Source of the DNA: an uncultured Prevotellaceae bacterium
Lineage (GTDB): Bacteria > Bacteroidota > Bacteroidia > Bacteroidales > Bacteroidaceae
Direction of reading: 5' to 3'
Length of the DNA stretch: 40,897 bases
Assembly: GCA_947167835.1 (NCBI GenBank)
Contig: CAMVJO010000005.1
Coordinates: 1-40,897, forward strand
Part shown: positions 22,866 through 31,811 of the stretch, one piece after another
Position numbering within the stretch: position 1 is the first letter of the stretch
Layout: each line of letters starts with the position of its first letter
Notes under the pieces: generated by a model
The model's input: the letters and a program-made list of their open reading frames with translations, nothing else
What the model was told of the DNA's origin: nothing
The model's database searches: none
Program-made: the position numbers and the translations under genes

Positions 22866-25800
22866 TTCTCTGAATTGGTTTTAGACTTGTTACGTCTGGT
22901 TCGTGTGAACAATTGTCGGATATTGTTGAAGTCTCTTTGGACAGTTACGCCGATACCTTGAGTAGTCAGGGTACTTTTTGTGAAATATCGGTCGTTCGTC
23001 TGACTATATGCTTTCAAACGCAACGTACCATTGGGAGTTAATAGATATTGTATGTCGAAATCGCCCACAAAACCGGCGTTTTGAGGTTGTTCCACCCTAT
23101 CTCTGTATCCAAAGTTGCCGTTTATCAGCAGACGGTCGTTAAGTAATCTTCCGCTAAGCATGGCTTCCACTTCCAAATCGCGCCACCCGTAATCGCCAGT
23201 GCTGAGGTTTGTTCCAAGACGCCAATTATTACTTTTGACAGCATCGGAAATAAATTCATTAAGTTGGCCGCTAAGCGTACTACTCAAGAAGGAATTGACG
23301 GCAGCTGCCTCACCCGAAGGAGTAGCGTTGTTCTGCGCAGAGACATAGTCGGACTGATAACGGTAAAAGCGACCTACTCCCAAAAGATATACGATTTGCT
23401 GATTCATTTCTTCCTCAGTACTAACAAGACGTCGGACAGCCTGCTTCACTTCTTCGCCGGCAGAGGGAAGTTCCAGGTCGAATTTCACTTCAGGTGCGCT
23501 TACCGTTCCGCTCATGTTGAGCAAACAATTCACTTTGACGGTATTGCTTCCGATACTTGAGGGGAAATTCAAATCAGACAGGGAAACAGAATTGATAGGA
23601 TAGGAAGCCTGCAAATTAAGTTGGCCATCGAAGGGACGACCATTGAAATAAACTTTTCCACCGCTGGAGAACTGCAAGTTTTTGTGTATCACGTCCTGAA
23701 TACGCAACTTATATTCGCCGCGTTCTACGTTATAAGTTCCGAAAAGTTGGAAGGTGCCTTTATTATACCAGGTAGCGTGAAGAGTTCCATTGCCATAAAC
23801 CACGATATTGTCGGACGTTTTAGCATTCATGATGACTTTTAGCGGAACATTGTCACGCATATCAAAATTTAATGACAGGTGAACATCTGTACCTGTGTTG
23901 CCGTGTGGAATAAAGTCGTCCAAAGGTGCTATTTCGGCCTGCATGATGGTATCTACTCCCTCATTTTCTGCACGAAGTCCGACCGGTCGGATACGAAGTA
24001 GCTGCTGCGAAGCATAATCCTGGGGAGTATCTACGGTATATTCGAACGTAGTGCGTCCATCGGGGACTAAAGACATACTTAAGTCGAGCGAACCAGGTTT
24101 TCCCTTGATTTTCACATTTCCGCTGGAGAAGAAACGAGAATCAATGGGGAGACCGTTGGACGGACGTCGGTCATATATCAGCATATCCTCGGCATCAATA
24201 TTAAAATCATAGACAAACTTACCCAGATTGGCGTGATACACATTTCCAGATGCTGATGCGCGACCATTATGTGCATCATTCAATTCAATATCCTCGAAAG
24301 ACATGTGATTAGGTATGAGCTTTACGTGGGCGCTACGGACATTGTATTCAGTATTGGTGACTGGCAGATAGAATTGTCCGGTAATATCATTTTCTCCTTC
24401 GAGTTGCAGCGCCTTAAACAGGCCGAAAAGACGGGTATGTCCGTAGGCTCTGCCACCGAAACGACCGAAAAATCCACTAAAGTAGGGAGAAAGAAAAGCA
24501 AGGTTGGTTCCTTTACTTTTTATGTCGAGATCCAAACCTTTTCCTCCGATAAAGATACCGCCAGCTACGGAAGTATGGCATTTTTCTCGGTCCTCAATTT
24601 CAGCAGCCAGGTTCACGGTTTCTTTATTCACGTTATATTCTCCGTCAATCAGGGCTCTTCCCAAATTACCTCCATTGATTCCAAAATCGTCTATGTCCAA
24701 ATGGGCATAAAGCTGGGGAGAATTTTCCGAAATACGGAGCACTGCCTCACCAGAGGCGAAGCCAGAGAAATCTACGGGATGGAAATCAAGTAAATCGAAC
24801 AGATATGTCAAATCTACTCCGTTCAAAACGGCAGTAAGTGAATCATTGTGTTCTTTAGAGAAGATTCCATTGACGCGAACTCCCTGCTCCGAATTGCTAA
24901 GGTTGAGGTTTTGAATTTCTACGAAGTCATGATTAAAAAGAACGCGGTCTGCGCTTAAAGACCATACGGTATCATTTATAAGAATCTCGGTCGGTTCAAA
25001 AACGGTGCGGAGCACAGTTTGGCCGTCCCGACTTGAATCAACGTCTCTGCGGGTAACAGCTTTCACTTGTCCGGCATACGCATCGCTATTGCGGTCTTTC
25101 CATTTCAAATCGAACAGTAAAGATTCATCAGATGTCTCTACAGACAATTCAGACTTGACTAAACTCTCAGAAAACTCCTTATCGAATTGTAAAAAGAGGC
25201 TATATGCTCCCTGATGTCCGTGAAAATAAACTTTTGGTTCAACAAAAGGAATCTTACCTACGTGCAACTCGTTCATTGAGGCAGTCAAAGACGAATACTG
25301 TCCGTTCAAATCAACCGTACCGTCAAGAAACATATCGCCTTTTACGTCAATAGGAATATTTATGAACTCGCGAATAGGACTGATGTCGCTCAAATGTGCT
25401 GAAATATGCCAGGGAGCACCATTGCGCGACACACTTTTAGAAAGTGATGCGGATTTTTCAGACAACAGCACCTCACTGTCTTTCCATACCATGCCGAAAA
25501 ACCGTGTAACGTCGTCTTTGACATTTTTTAGTGAGAGCGGACCGTCAATTCTGGCATCCAGAAAATCACTATCAAGGGTTAAATGCGTACCATCTGCCAA
25601 CTGTTTCACATTAAGTTGGAGATTGTTTACATGAGCGGCCAGCGAATCGGATTTATAAAGGACTAAGTCGGAGATAACGGAAGACAAATCCAATCTTTCG
25701 CTGCGAACAGACGGAGCATCAACGTCTATATCAAAACTAAGTACATCCTGCGAAGAAAGGAAGTCGAGTCCCAAACGTTTAGGAGCGAAAGAAAGACAAT

Positions 25801-27337
25801 TGGCGTAAAGATTCAGACTTTGAAGTACGTTATCAAAGACACCGGCATCGAAGTCTGTGCTGATATCCAAGGGAGAATTATGTGAAACCAGGTTTCCTAC
25901 AAAATGATTACGGCTCAAATTACCAGAAGATGTGACGTGTTCTAAAGTCTCATTCTGATAATGCAATTTTGAGAGCAGCAAATCCCACTTCCCGCTGACA
26001 GGCTGACTGTTTTCGCTCAGCAAGAAATCGACATCCAGGGTTCCCGATATATTTGTGGGGACTTCATACACCGTCTTTCCCAACAACTTTGCGAGATCTA
26101 CGTCATCGAATATGAAATCACCGTTTGCCTTATCATTTGCGTAGGAAAAATCATGGTTTATCCTACCCAAATCTGTTTCAAGTACTCCTTTTAAATAATA
26201 TAAGGAGTCAGAATATATTTTTATGTCGCCCTGATAAGAAAGACGTCCGTTCCGTTGAAGATAAGTATAGACTTCGCTTTCGCCAAGCAAGGACTTCAGG
26301 AAATTTGGGGCATCAAGTCGAGCATCAAGCTGGAGTCCGTTGAAATCAAATCGTAGATTAGGAGTGGAAAAGTCGGCAAAGAAATCGGTATCAAGGCTTA
26401 AATCATTATGATTGCCGACAAGAGTAAAAAACGAAACGCTCAATCTACAGCTATCAGCGACAAAATAACCAGAGAAGTCGTAGGAATCTGTAAGACCTCG
26501 CAGGCGTGGTTCAATAAAGAAGAAGTCTGCCGGACTGATGCGGGCATCCGTCAGATTCAGACTGGTCTTTAAGGTTTTAAGCAGGCTGTTACTATTGAAT
26601 TTGGCGTGCAATCTGTCGAAAGCCACGTGACTTTGTGGAAGCTCCAGCCTGAATTTAGAAATCTCGGCAAAGGATTCCTTCCCGTTAAGGATAAAACTCA
26701 GATGACGTACGTCCAAACCGCTTTTTTCTACGAACGAAAGGTGGCGAAGTCGGAGTTTTAGATTATCATCGGTAAGCGATTTCAAACTAATGTTGGCATC
26801 TATATCACTAAAGCACAGATGATTGGCATCAAGTGTGGGTAATTTCTGAACACCCAACACATCGTATTTCAAAGCACAGCGCCGTAAGATAATACTGTTG
26901 ATGCGAAAATCTTTTTCGCTGGGTTCTTCTTCGTCTTCTGCTGACAAACGATCTATTATAAACTGGCAATTAAGCGGTGCGTCCTGACTATTCTTATACA
27001 GGTCAATGTTAGCATCCAACAGGCTGATGGTACGGAAATAAAAACGCCCATGAATGAAATTCGACAGCGACACACGCGTGGATATGTTCTTGGCACGCAA
27101 CAACGGCTGGTGACTTTGGTCGAATATCGTCACGTCAGAAAGATTTACCTGGTTGAAAAGCCGCAATTCTATGTTGCCTATCGAAACTTCTGTCTGGAAA
27201 TACTCACTCAGAGACTGAGTAACCCAAAGATTGATGCGCTGGTGCAAAGGACCGAAGTTAAATAATACCAAAAGCAACAGATAGACTCCTATAAAGAAGC
27301 CTACTATCACCCATAATGTATTCCTTAACTTGCGCAT
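22862..27337 (-). CDS. tamB: TamB-like translocation and assembly module protein (large periplasmic bridge)
   Basis: About 1491 aa from ATG 27337 (MRKLRNTLWVIVGFFIGVYLLLLVLF: one N-terminal membrane helix). In-frame starts at 27352 and 27388 are possible. The body is long repetitive beta-structure typical of AsmA/TamB-like lipid-transfer bridges, e.g. LDANIDLYKN, FDFNGLQLDARLD and GRASASGNVYHANLGKFVYDFNI. The C-terminal 300 residues (EYKLRIQDVIHKNLQFSSGGKVYFNGRPFDGQLNLQASYP ... VSTEEEMNQQIVYLLGVGRF ... LRLKAYSQTNDRYF) are the DUF490/TamB domain. Likely moves phospholipids toward, or helps assemble, the outer membrane. First gene of the tamB-lipoprotein-uvrD operon. Confidence 0.9.
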   Translation of the reverse strand: MRKLRNTLWVIVGFFIGVYLLLLVLFNFGPLHQRINLWVTQSLSEYFQTEVSIGNIELRLFNQVNLSDVTIFDQSHQPLLRAKNISTRVSLSNFIHGRFYFRTISLLDANIDLYKNSQDAPLNCQFIIDRLSAEDEEEPSEKDFRINSIILRRCALKYDVLGVQKLPTLDANHLCFSDIDANISLKSLTDDNLKLRLRHLSFVEKSGLDVRHLSFILNGKESFAEISKFRLELPQSHVAFDRLHAKFNSNSLLKTLKTSLNLTDARISPADFFFIEPRLRGLTDSYDFSGYFVADSCRLSVSFFTLVGNHNDLSLDTDFFADFSTPNLRFDFNGLQLDARLDAPNFLKSLLGESEVYTYLQRNGRLSYQGDIKIYSDSLYYLKGVLETDLGRINHDFSYANDKANGDFIFDDVDLAKLLGKTVYEVPTNISGTLDVDFLLSENSQPVSGKWDLLLSKLHYQNETLEHVTSSGNLSRNHFVGNLVSHNSPLDISTDFDAGVFDNVLQSLNLYANCLSFAPKRLGLDFLSSQDVLSFDIDVDAPSVRSERLDLSSVISDLVLYKSDSLAAHVNNLQLNVKQLADGTHLTLDSDFLDARIDGPLSLKNVKDDVTRFFGMVWKDSEVLLSEKSASLSKSVSRNGAPWHISAHLSDISPIREFINIPIDVKGDMFLDGTVDLNGQYSSLTASMNELHVGKIPFVEPKVYFHGHQGAYSLFLQFDKEFSESLVKSELSVETSDESLLFDLKWKDRNSDAYAGQVKAVTRRDVDSSRDGQTVLRTVFEPTEILINDTVWSLSADRVLFNHDFVEIQNLNLSNSEQGVRVNGIFSKEHNDSLTAVLNGVDLTYLFDLLDFHPVDFSGFASGEAVLRISENSPQLYAHLDIDDFGINGGNLGRALIDGEYNVNKETVNLAAEIEDREKCHTSVAGGIFIGGKGLDLDIKSKGTNLAFLSPYFSGFFGRFGGRAYGHTRLFGLFKALQLEGENDITGQFYLPVTNTEYNVRSAHVKLIPNHMSFEDIELNDAHNGRASASGNVYHANLGKFVYDFNIDAEDMLIYDRRPSNGLPIDSRFFSSGNVKIKGKPGSLDLSMSLVPDGRTTFEYTVDTPQDYASQQLLRIRPVGLRAENEGVDTIMQAEIAPLDDFIPHGNTGTDVHLSLNFDMRDNVPLKVIMNAKTSDNIVVYGNGTLHATWYNKGTFQLFGTYNVERGEYKLRIQDVIHKNLQFSSGGKVYFNGRPFDGQLNLQASYPINSVSLSDLNFPSSIGSNTVKVNCLLNMSGTVSAPEVKFDLELPSAGEEVKQAVRRLVSTEEEMNQQIVYLLGVGRFYRYQSDYVSAQNNATPSGEAAAVNSFLSSTLSGQLNEFISDAVKSNNWRLGTNLSTGDYGWRDLEVEAMLSGRLLNDRLLINGNFGYRDRVEQPQNAGFVGDFDIQYLLTPNGTLRLKAYSQTNDRYFTKSTLTTQGIGVTVQRDFNNIRQLFTRTRRNKSKTNSEK

Positions 27338-27470
27338 CGTGTTTGAAAACATTTTCAAGAGCATAGACAGAACCGACACAAGGCACACTCATCATTCGCG
27401 ATGTTTTGTTATGCAAAAAAACTTGCGTCAGTGCTGTCTATCTCTCTAATGAAAAAGTAGATTTACTATA

Positions 27471-27656
27471 GGGTTGTTCTAAAAATTAGTTTATAAATAT
27501 TGGGAAGTCCATTTAAGTCTGTATGATTTTTCAATCTTTTTGGCGCTTTTGTCTTTTATTCCTTGAACCATAGGTTACTATGCTTCTGCGAAATTAAATA
27601 CAAAATCACTCAAAAATCTTCGAAAACTCAAAACAGCCTAATTTTTAGAACAACCC
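27471..27656 (+). mobile_element. MITE-like element, copy E (complete, 186 bp, identical to copy D)
   Basis: Same 19 bp inverted ends as copy D and, reading base by base, the same interior. Flanked by TATA on both sides (27467-27470, 27657-27660). It lies between the 5' side of tamB and the 3' end of the MFS gene, both on the minus strand. The remainder of 27338-27686 shows no gene. Confidence 0.87.
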
Positions 27657-27686
27657 TATATTAAATTCGTATTACTCAAAGTATTA

Positions 27687-29342
27687 TTACTGAATATTGG
27701 GGTCTTCCAAACCAAGATGCTGCTTTTTATCCACAATCTTGAGGACAAATCCTAATACGAGGGCAGCTACACCAAGACATGCCAACATAATCAGCGCATT
27801 CGTGTAGTCATACGAAGTTGCTGCGACCTCGGGATCCATTGTGCCGTTGGCAACAGCGGCTGTAATGTCGGGATTGGAATTTTTCAGCACCTTACCAATC
27901 AACAACGGGAAGAGCCACAAACCGATGTTCTGAATCCAGAAAATCAGAGCGTATGCACTTCCGATGATCTTGGCATCAACAAGTTTTGGTACGCTGGGCC
28001 ACAAAGATGCCGGCACAAGAGAGAAACTTGCTCCCAAGACAAGAATAGTTACGTAGGCAACAACAATACCGCCTGCCGCACTATCATGGAACATCGGCAG
28101 GATAAATGCAAATGTCAAGTGACAAACGATCAGTAATACGCTACCTAACACAAGCATTGAAGCAGCTTTTCCCTTGTGATCCACGTAATTGCCCAAAATA
28201 GGTGTGATACCTACAGCCAGAAGTGGGAACACAGCAAAAACAGCACTGGCACTCTGGCGCATATATCCCATATAGCAGTAAACTATCAACGAGACAATGG
28301 CCAAAGCAAGGAGGCCATATTTATAAGTTGCACGCTTCATGAAATTGCTGGCGAAGGAACTTGCAGCTACCACGAGCATAATGAAATATTGCACCAAGGT
28401 AACTGTATCGCTTGCCCAGAAACTGCCTTCTGCAGGCGCTTCAAAACTGATATTGCACTGAAGCATATTTACGGCATACTTCTGGAACGGGAAAATAGCC
28501 GAATAATACAACACACAGAGCAGGGCTACCAACCAGAAACCGCCACTTGAGAGAATTTTACCCAGGTCTTTTATCTGGAAAGGATCGTCTTTTTCCTCGG
28601 CTTCTCCGGTTTGTGCATCGAGTTTCTTGTCCATAAAGAAATATACGATGAACATAATCAAGGCTATCATCAACAAAACGACGCCGAAAGCCACAGAACG
28701 GGAAACGTCTATCTTACCTCCGAAATTTGCAAAGAGAGGTGAGAATATCATACACGTAGCAACGCCAAGACGGGCGAGAGCCATTTCGGAACCCATGGCG
28801 AGAGCCATTTCACGGCCCTTGAACCATTTTACGATACCGCGCGACACCGTGATACCAGCCATCTCTACGCCGCAGCCAAATATCATAAAACCGATAGCAG
28901 CGAACTTAGCGGAAGCAGGCATACCCAGATAAAATGGCGATACTCCGAGTTCATCGAAAACAGGTATGTAGTTGAGATTTTCCGTGAACCACGTTTGCAA
29001 AGAACTGGCGGCAAAACTTTCGGTTACTGCGTACCAATTTATTACTGCTCCGACAAGCATTACACAACCGGAGAGCACTGCCGTAAAGCGTACGCCCAGT
29101 TTGTCGAGAATGATACCTGCAAAAATCAGGAAGAAGATAAATACGTTGAGGAATGTCTCAGAACCTTGCATTGTTCCGAAAGCATCCGAATCCCATCCAC
29201 GGGTTGATTCCATCAAGTCCTTGATGGGCGAGAGAATGTCCATGAAAATGTATGAACAGAACATGGCAAATGCAAGCAAGAGCAAGGCTGTCCATCTCAA
29301 TGCGGCACTATCTCTCAATGTTTGTGTTTTTAATTCTGACAT
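27687..29342 (-). CDS. Major facilitator superfamily transporter
   Basis: 551 aa with about 12 membrane helices in two halves, split by a cytoplasmic loop (KKLDAQTGEAEEKDDPFQIKDLGKIL, about 245-270). N-terminal ALRWTALLLLAFAMFCSYIFMDILSPIKDLM, FAGIILDKLGVRFTAVLSG (motif A-like) and WFKGREMALAMGSEMALARLG are recognisable MFS features. Long for an MFS protein (usually 400-450 aa) because of extra loops. The substrate is unknown. The WFKGREMALAMG segment recalls the nitrate/oxalate-formate-type branch, weakly. Not clearly in an operon: MITE copy E follows and array 3 precedes. Confidence 0.88.
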   Translation of the reverse strand: MSELKTQTLRDSAALRWTALLLLAFAMFCSYIFMDILSPIKDLMESTRGWDSDAFGTMQGSETFLNVFIFFLIFAGIILDKLGVRFTAVLSGCVMLVGAVINWYAVTESFAASSLQTWFTENLNYIPVFDELGVSPFYLGMPASAKFAAIGFMIFGCGVEMAGITVSRGIVKWFKGREMALAMGSEMALARLGVATCMIFSPLFANFGGKIDVSRSVAFGVVLLMIALIMFIVYFFMDKKLDAQTGEAEEKDDPFQIKDLGKILSSGGFWLVALLCVLYYSAIFPFQKYAVNMLQCNISFEAPAEGSFWASDTVTLVQYFIMLVVAASSFASNFMKRATYKYGLLALAIVSLIVYCYMGYMRQSASAVFAVFPLLAVGITPILGNYVDHKGKAASMLVLGSVLLIVCHLTFAFILPMFHDSAAGGIVVAYVTILVLGASFSLVPASLWPSVPKLVDAKIIGSAYALIFWIQNIGLWLFPLLIGKVLKNSNPDITAAVANGTMDPEVAATSYDYTNALIMLACLGVAALVLGFVLKIVDKKQHLGLEDPNIQ

Positions 29343-29465
29343 TGTATGAATAAAATTTTAAAAGTTTGAAAATTCTGTTATCCTATTGTTGAGAAAATCC
29401 GGGAAATGTCGCAATCACCTGTAAACAAAGGGCGTTCAGAGGTAAATTGTCCGGATTTTTCTCAG

Positions 29466-29548
29466 TCTCATCGCGATGAGAAAGTTTTCTCTTCGCGTTG
29501 AGAAAATATTATCATGGCGATGAGACAATTTTCTCACGGCGATGAGAA
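29466..29548. repeat. Array 3 of four 22 bp palindromic units
   Basis: Motif starts at 29475 (GATGAGAAA), 29497 (GTTGAGAAA), 29519 (GATGAGACA) and 29541 (GATGAGAAT), all 22 bp apart. The third unit shares TATCATGGCGATGAGA with unit 2 of array 1. It lies between the MFS start and the DPP5 stop. The rest of 29343-29635 shows nothing else. Confidence 0.85.
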
Positions 29549-29635
29549 TATTTATATCGCACTAATCTAATTATAGGCTTAGGCGTATCAAACGCTTGCC
29601 CGAACCTTTCTTCTTTTTGGAAGGGGAAAAGGGAA

Positions 29636-31783
29636 TTATTTCTTGAGCCATTTATCCAACCATCCGAAGAAAGTGCGTTGCCAAAGGATGCCGTTTTGGG
29701 GTTTGAGCACCCAGTGGTTTTCATCGGGGAAAAGGAGCAACTGAGCGGGGACTCCACGCATTTTTGCTGCGGTGAAAGCACTCTCGGCCTGGGTATATTC
29801 TATGCGGAAGTCGCGCTGTCCGTGAATACATAGGATGGGAGCATCCCATTTATCTACATAGAGATGCGGACTTTCGCGATATGCTTTCTGCATCTGACCG
29901 TAAGCATTCTTAACCCAGGGAGCAGATTTCAAATCCCAGTTGGGGAACCAGAGTTCTTCGGTTTCCACATATTGTTGCTGGGTATTGTAAATGCCATCGT
30001 GGGCAATGAAAGCCTTAAATCGGCCATTGTGATTTCCGGCAAGCCAATATACGCTGAAACCACCGAAGCTGGCTCCGACTGCACCCATGTGTTCATTATC
30101 CACGTAGGGTTCTTTTGCAATATCGTCAATAGCACTCAGGTAATCCTGCATACAAAGTCCTGTGTAGTCGCCACTAATTTCCTCAAGCCACTCCATACCG
30201 AATCCTGGCAGGCCGCGACGATTCGGTGCAATGATGATATAATCGTTTGCCGCCATGATTTGGAAATTCCAACGGTAGCTCCAGAACTGGCTGACGGGAG
30301 ATTGCGGACCTCCCTCGCAGAAAAGAAGCGCAGGATATTTTTTATTCGGATCGAAGTGCGGGGGATAAATCACCCAACACTTTTCTTTTTTACCATCTAC
30401 GGTAGTAACCCAACGTTCCTTGACATCGCCCATCGTGATGTGGTCGTAAGTATATTTGTTCTCAAAGGTAAGTTGCGAAACCTTGCCGTCAAGAGAAACT
30501 TCATAGACTTCATCAGCGGCTTTAATGGAGTGGCGCTTCACCAAGAGCGTATTCTTTTTCGGCGAGAGCGACAAAAGCGTGTAATCATAGTCGCCAGTTG
30601 TGATTTGCTTGACTTTACCCTTTAAGTTTGTGGAGTAAACATGCGTTACTGCGTGCCATACGCCCGTGAAGTATAGGTCTTTACTATTCGGAGCCCAGCA
30701 AAATTCGTTTACACCACTCTCAAAGGATTCTGTCACGTAACTCTTTTCGCCTGTTGCAAGGTTATAGACACAAAGTCGGGTGCGATCGCTTTCATATCCG
30801 TCGCGTTCCATACTTGTCCACGCCACATATTTTCCGTCGGGCGAGAATTGCGGATTTTGGTCGTAACCAAGGTTTGCATCTACCCCACCCTTTTTATTTA
30901 CCGCCTGGTCTTCCAAAGAAGACGTGGCATCTACAGCAGGTTCTACGTAGCCTTCGGGTTTGCAAAGGTTCTTAACGGATTTTGTTGCCACATCATAGAG
31001 GAATATGTCGCTATCGGTGCTCAGGGCATACAACTTACCCACTTTTTTGCGGCAGGTGTAGGCAATTTTCGCACCGTCAGGACTCCAACAAAGCTGCTCA
31101 ATTCCTCCAAATGGCAACATAGGACATTCGTATGGCTCATCTTTCAGAATATCCTCGGCTTCCGTTATTTTGTTGTCCGACACTTTTGCCACGAAAGGAT
31201 GAGGTATTGCTTTAACATACGTATCCCAATGCTTGTACATCAAGTCGTTAACAACCATACCCGTAGCTTTTGGTAAATCGTCCGGATTCTTTGCGATAGA
31301 AGTCGTAGTGGGTACTTCCTTGATCAGGATAATGCGCTTTTCGTCCGGCGAGAACAGAAATTCTGCCACGTCATCGGCTTCGTTACTCATCTTCTGGCGT
31401 CCCGTTCCGTCGGGATTCATCATCCAAACCTGGGACGAACCGCTTTCAGAACTGAGGAAAGCGATTTTGGTGCCGTTCTGAATAAAGACGGGAGCGTTTT
31501 CGCTTTTCTCGCTAACGGTTAATTGTTTTTCTTCGCCGCCATTCGCTTTGAAATAGATGACACTATGACTTTTATTCTGTTCCTTGCTGTAATAAGTCAC
31601 GTTATAGACTGCATCGCCTTTGTCATTCTGGCTGTAACTGCCGATTCTTCCCATAGCCCATAGGACTTCCGGAGTCATTCTGTCAGACTTCATTTCGATT
31701 TGCTGACGTCCGATGAAAGTTTGTGCCGTTGCAGCCATAGGAAGTAGTAATGTTATGATTAAAAAATGACTGAGATTCTTCAT
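29636..31783 (-). CDS. S9 family peptidase, dipeptidyl-peptidase 5 type
   Basis: 715 aa. Signal peptide MKNLSHFLIITLLLPMAATAQ, so periplasmic. Residues about 50-440 form a beta-propeller with WD40-like repeats (SPDEKRIILIKEV, WSPDGAKIAYTCRKK, FSPDGKYVAWTSMERDG). The catalytic alpha/beta hydrolase follows with Ser572 in GASFGGFS, Asp658 in GQRDFRI and His690 in DENHWV, a complete triad. In Porphyromonas and relatives DPP5 removes dipeptides from short peptides in asaccharolytic growth. It lies 28 bases after yidC on the same strand, so it is probably co-transcribed. Confidence 0.9.
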   Translation of the reverse strand: MKNLSHFLIITLLLPMAATAQTFIGRQQIEMKSDRMTPEVLWAMGRIGSYSQNDKGDAVYNVTYYSKEQNKSHSVIYFKANGGEEKQLTVSEKSENAPVFIQNGTKIAFLSSESGSSQVWMMNPDGTGRQKMSNEADDVAEFLFSPDEKRIILIKEVPTTTSIAKNPDDLPKATGMVVNDLMYKHWDTYVKAIPHPFVAKVSDNKITEAEDILKDEPYECPMLPFGGIEQLCWSPDGAKIAYTCRKKVGKLYALSTDSDIFLYDVATKSVKNLCKPEGYVEPAVDATSSLEDQAVNKKGGVDANLGYDQNPQFSPDGKYVAWTSMERDGYESDRTRLCVYNLATGEKSYVTESFESGVNEFCWAPNSKDLYFTGVWHAVTHVYSTNLKGKVKQITTGDYDYTLLSLSPKKNTLLVKRHSIKAADEVYEVSLDGKVSQLTFENKYTYDHITMGDVKERWVTTVDGKKEKCWVIYPPHFDPNKKYPALLFCEGGPQSPVSQFWSYRWNFQIMAANDYIIIAPNRRGLPGFGMEWLEEISGDYTGLCMQDYLSAIDDIAKEPYVDNEHMGAVGASFGGFSVYWLAGNHNGRFKAFIAHDGIYNTQQQYVETEELWFPNWDLKSAPWVKNAYGQMQKAYRESPHLYVDKWDAPILCIHGQRDFRIEYTQAESAFTAAKMRGVPAQLLLFPDENHWVLKPQNGILWQRTFFGWLDKWLKK

Positions 31784-31811
31784 TTGCGTTTACTATTATT
31801 TTTACAGAGCG

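Noticed and set aside
29512-29781. An 89-codon minus-strand reading frame starting within the DPP5 gene
   Set aside because: It is out of frame with the catalytic domain of DPP5 and ends in palindrome array 3.
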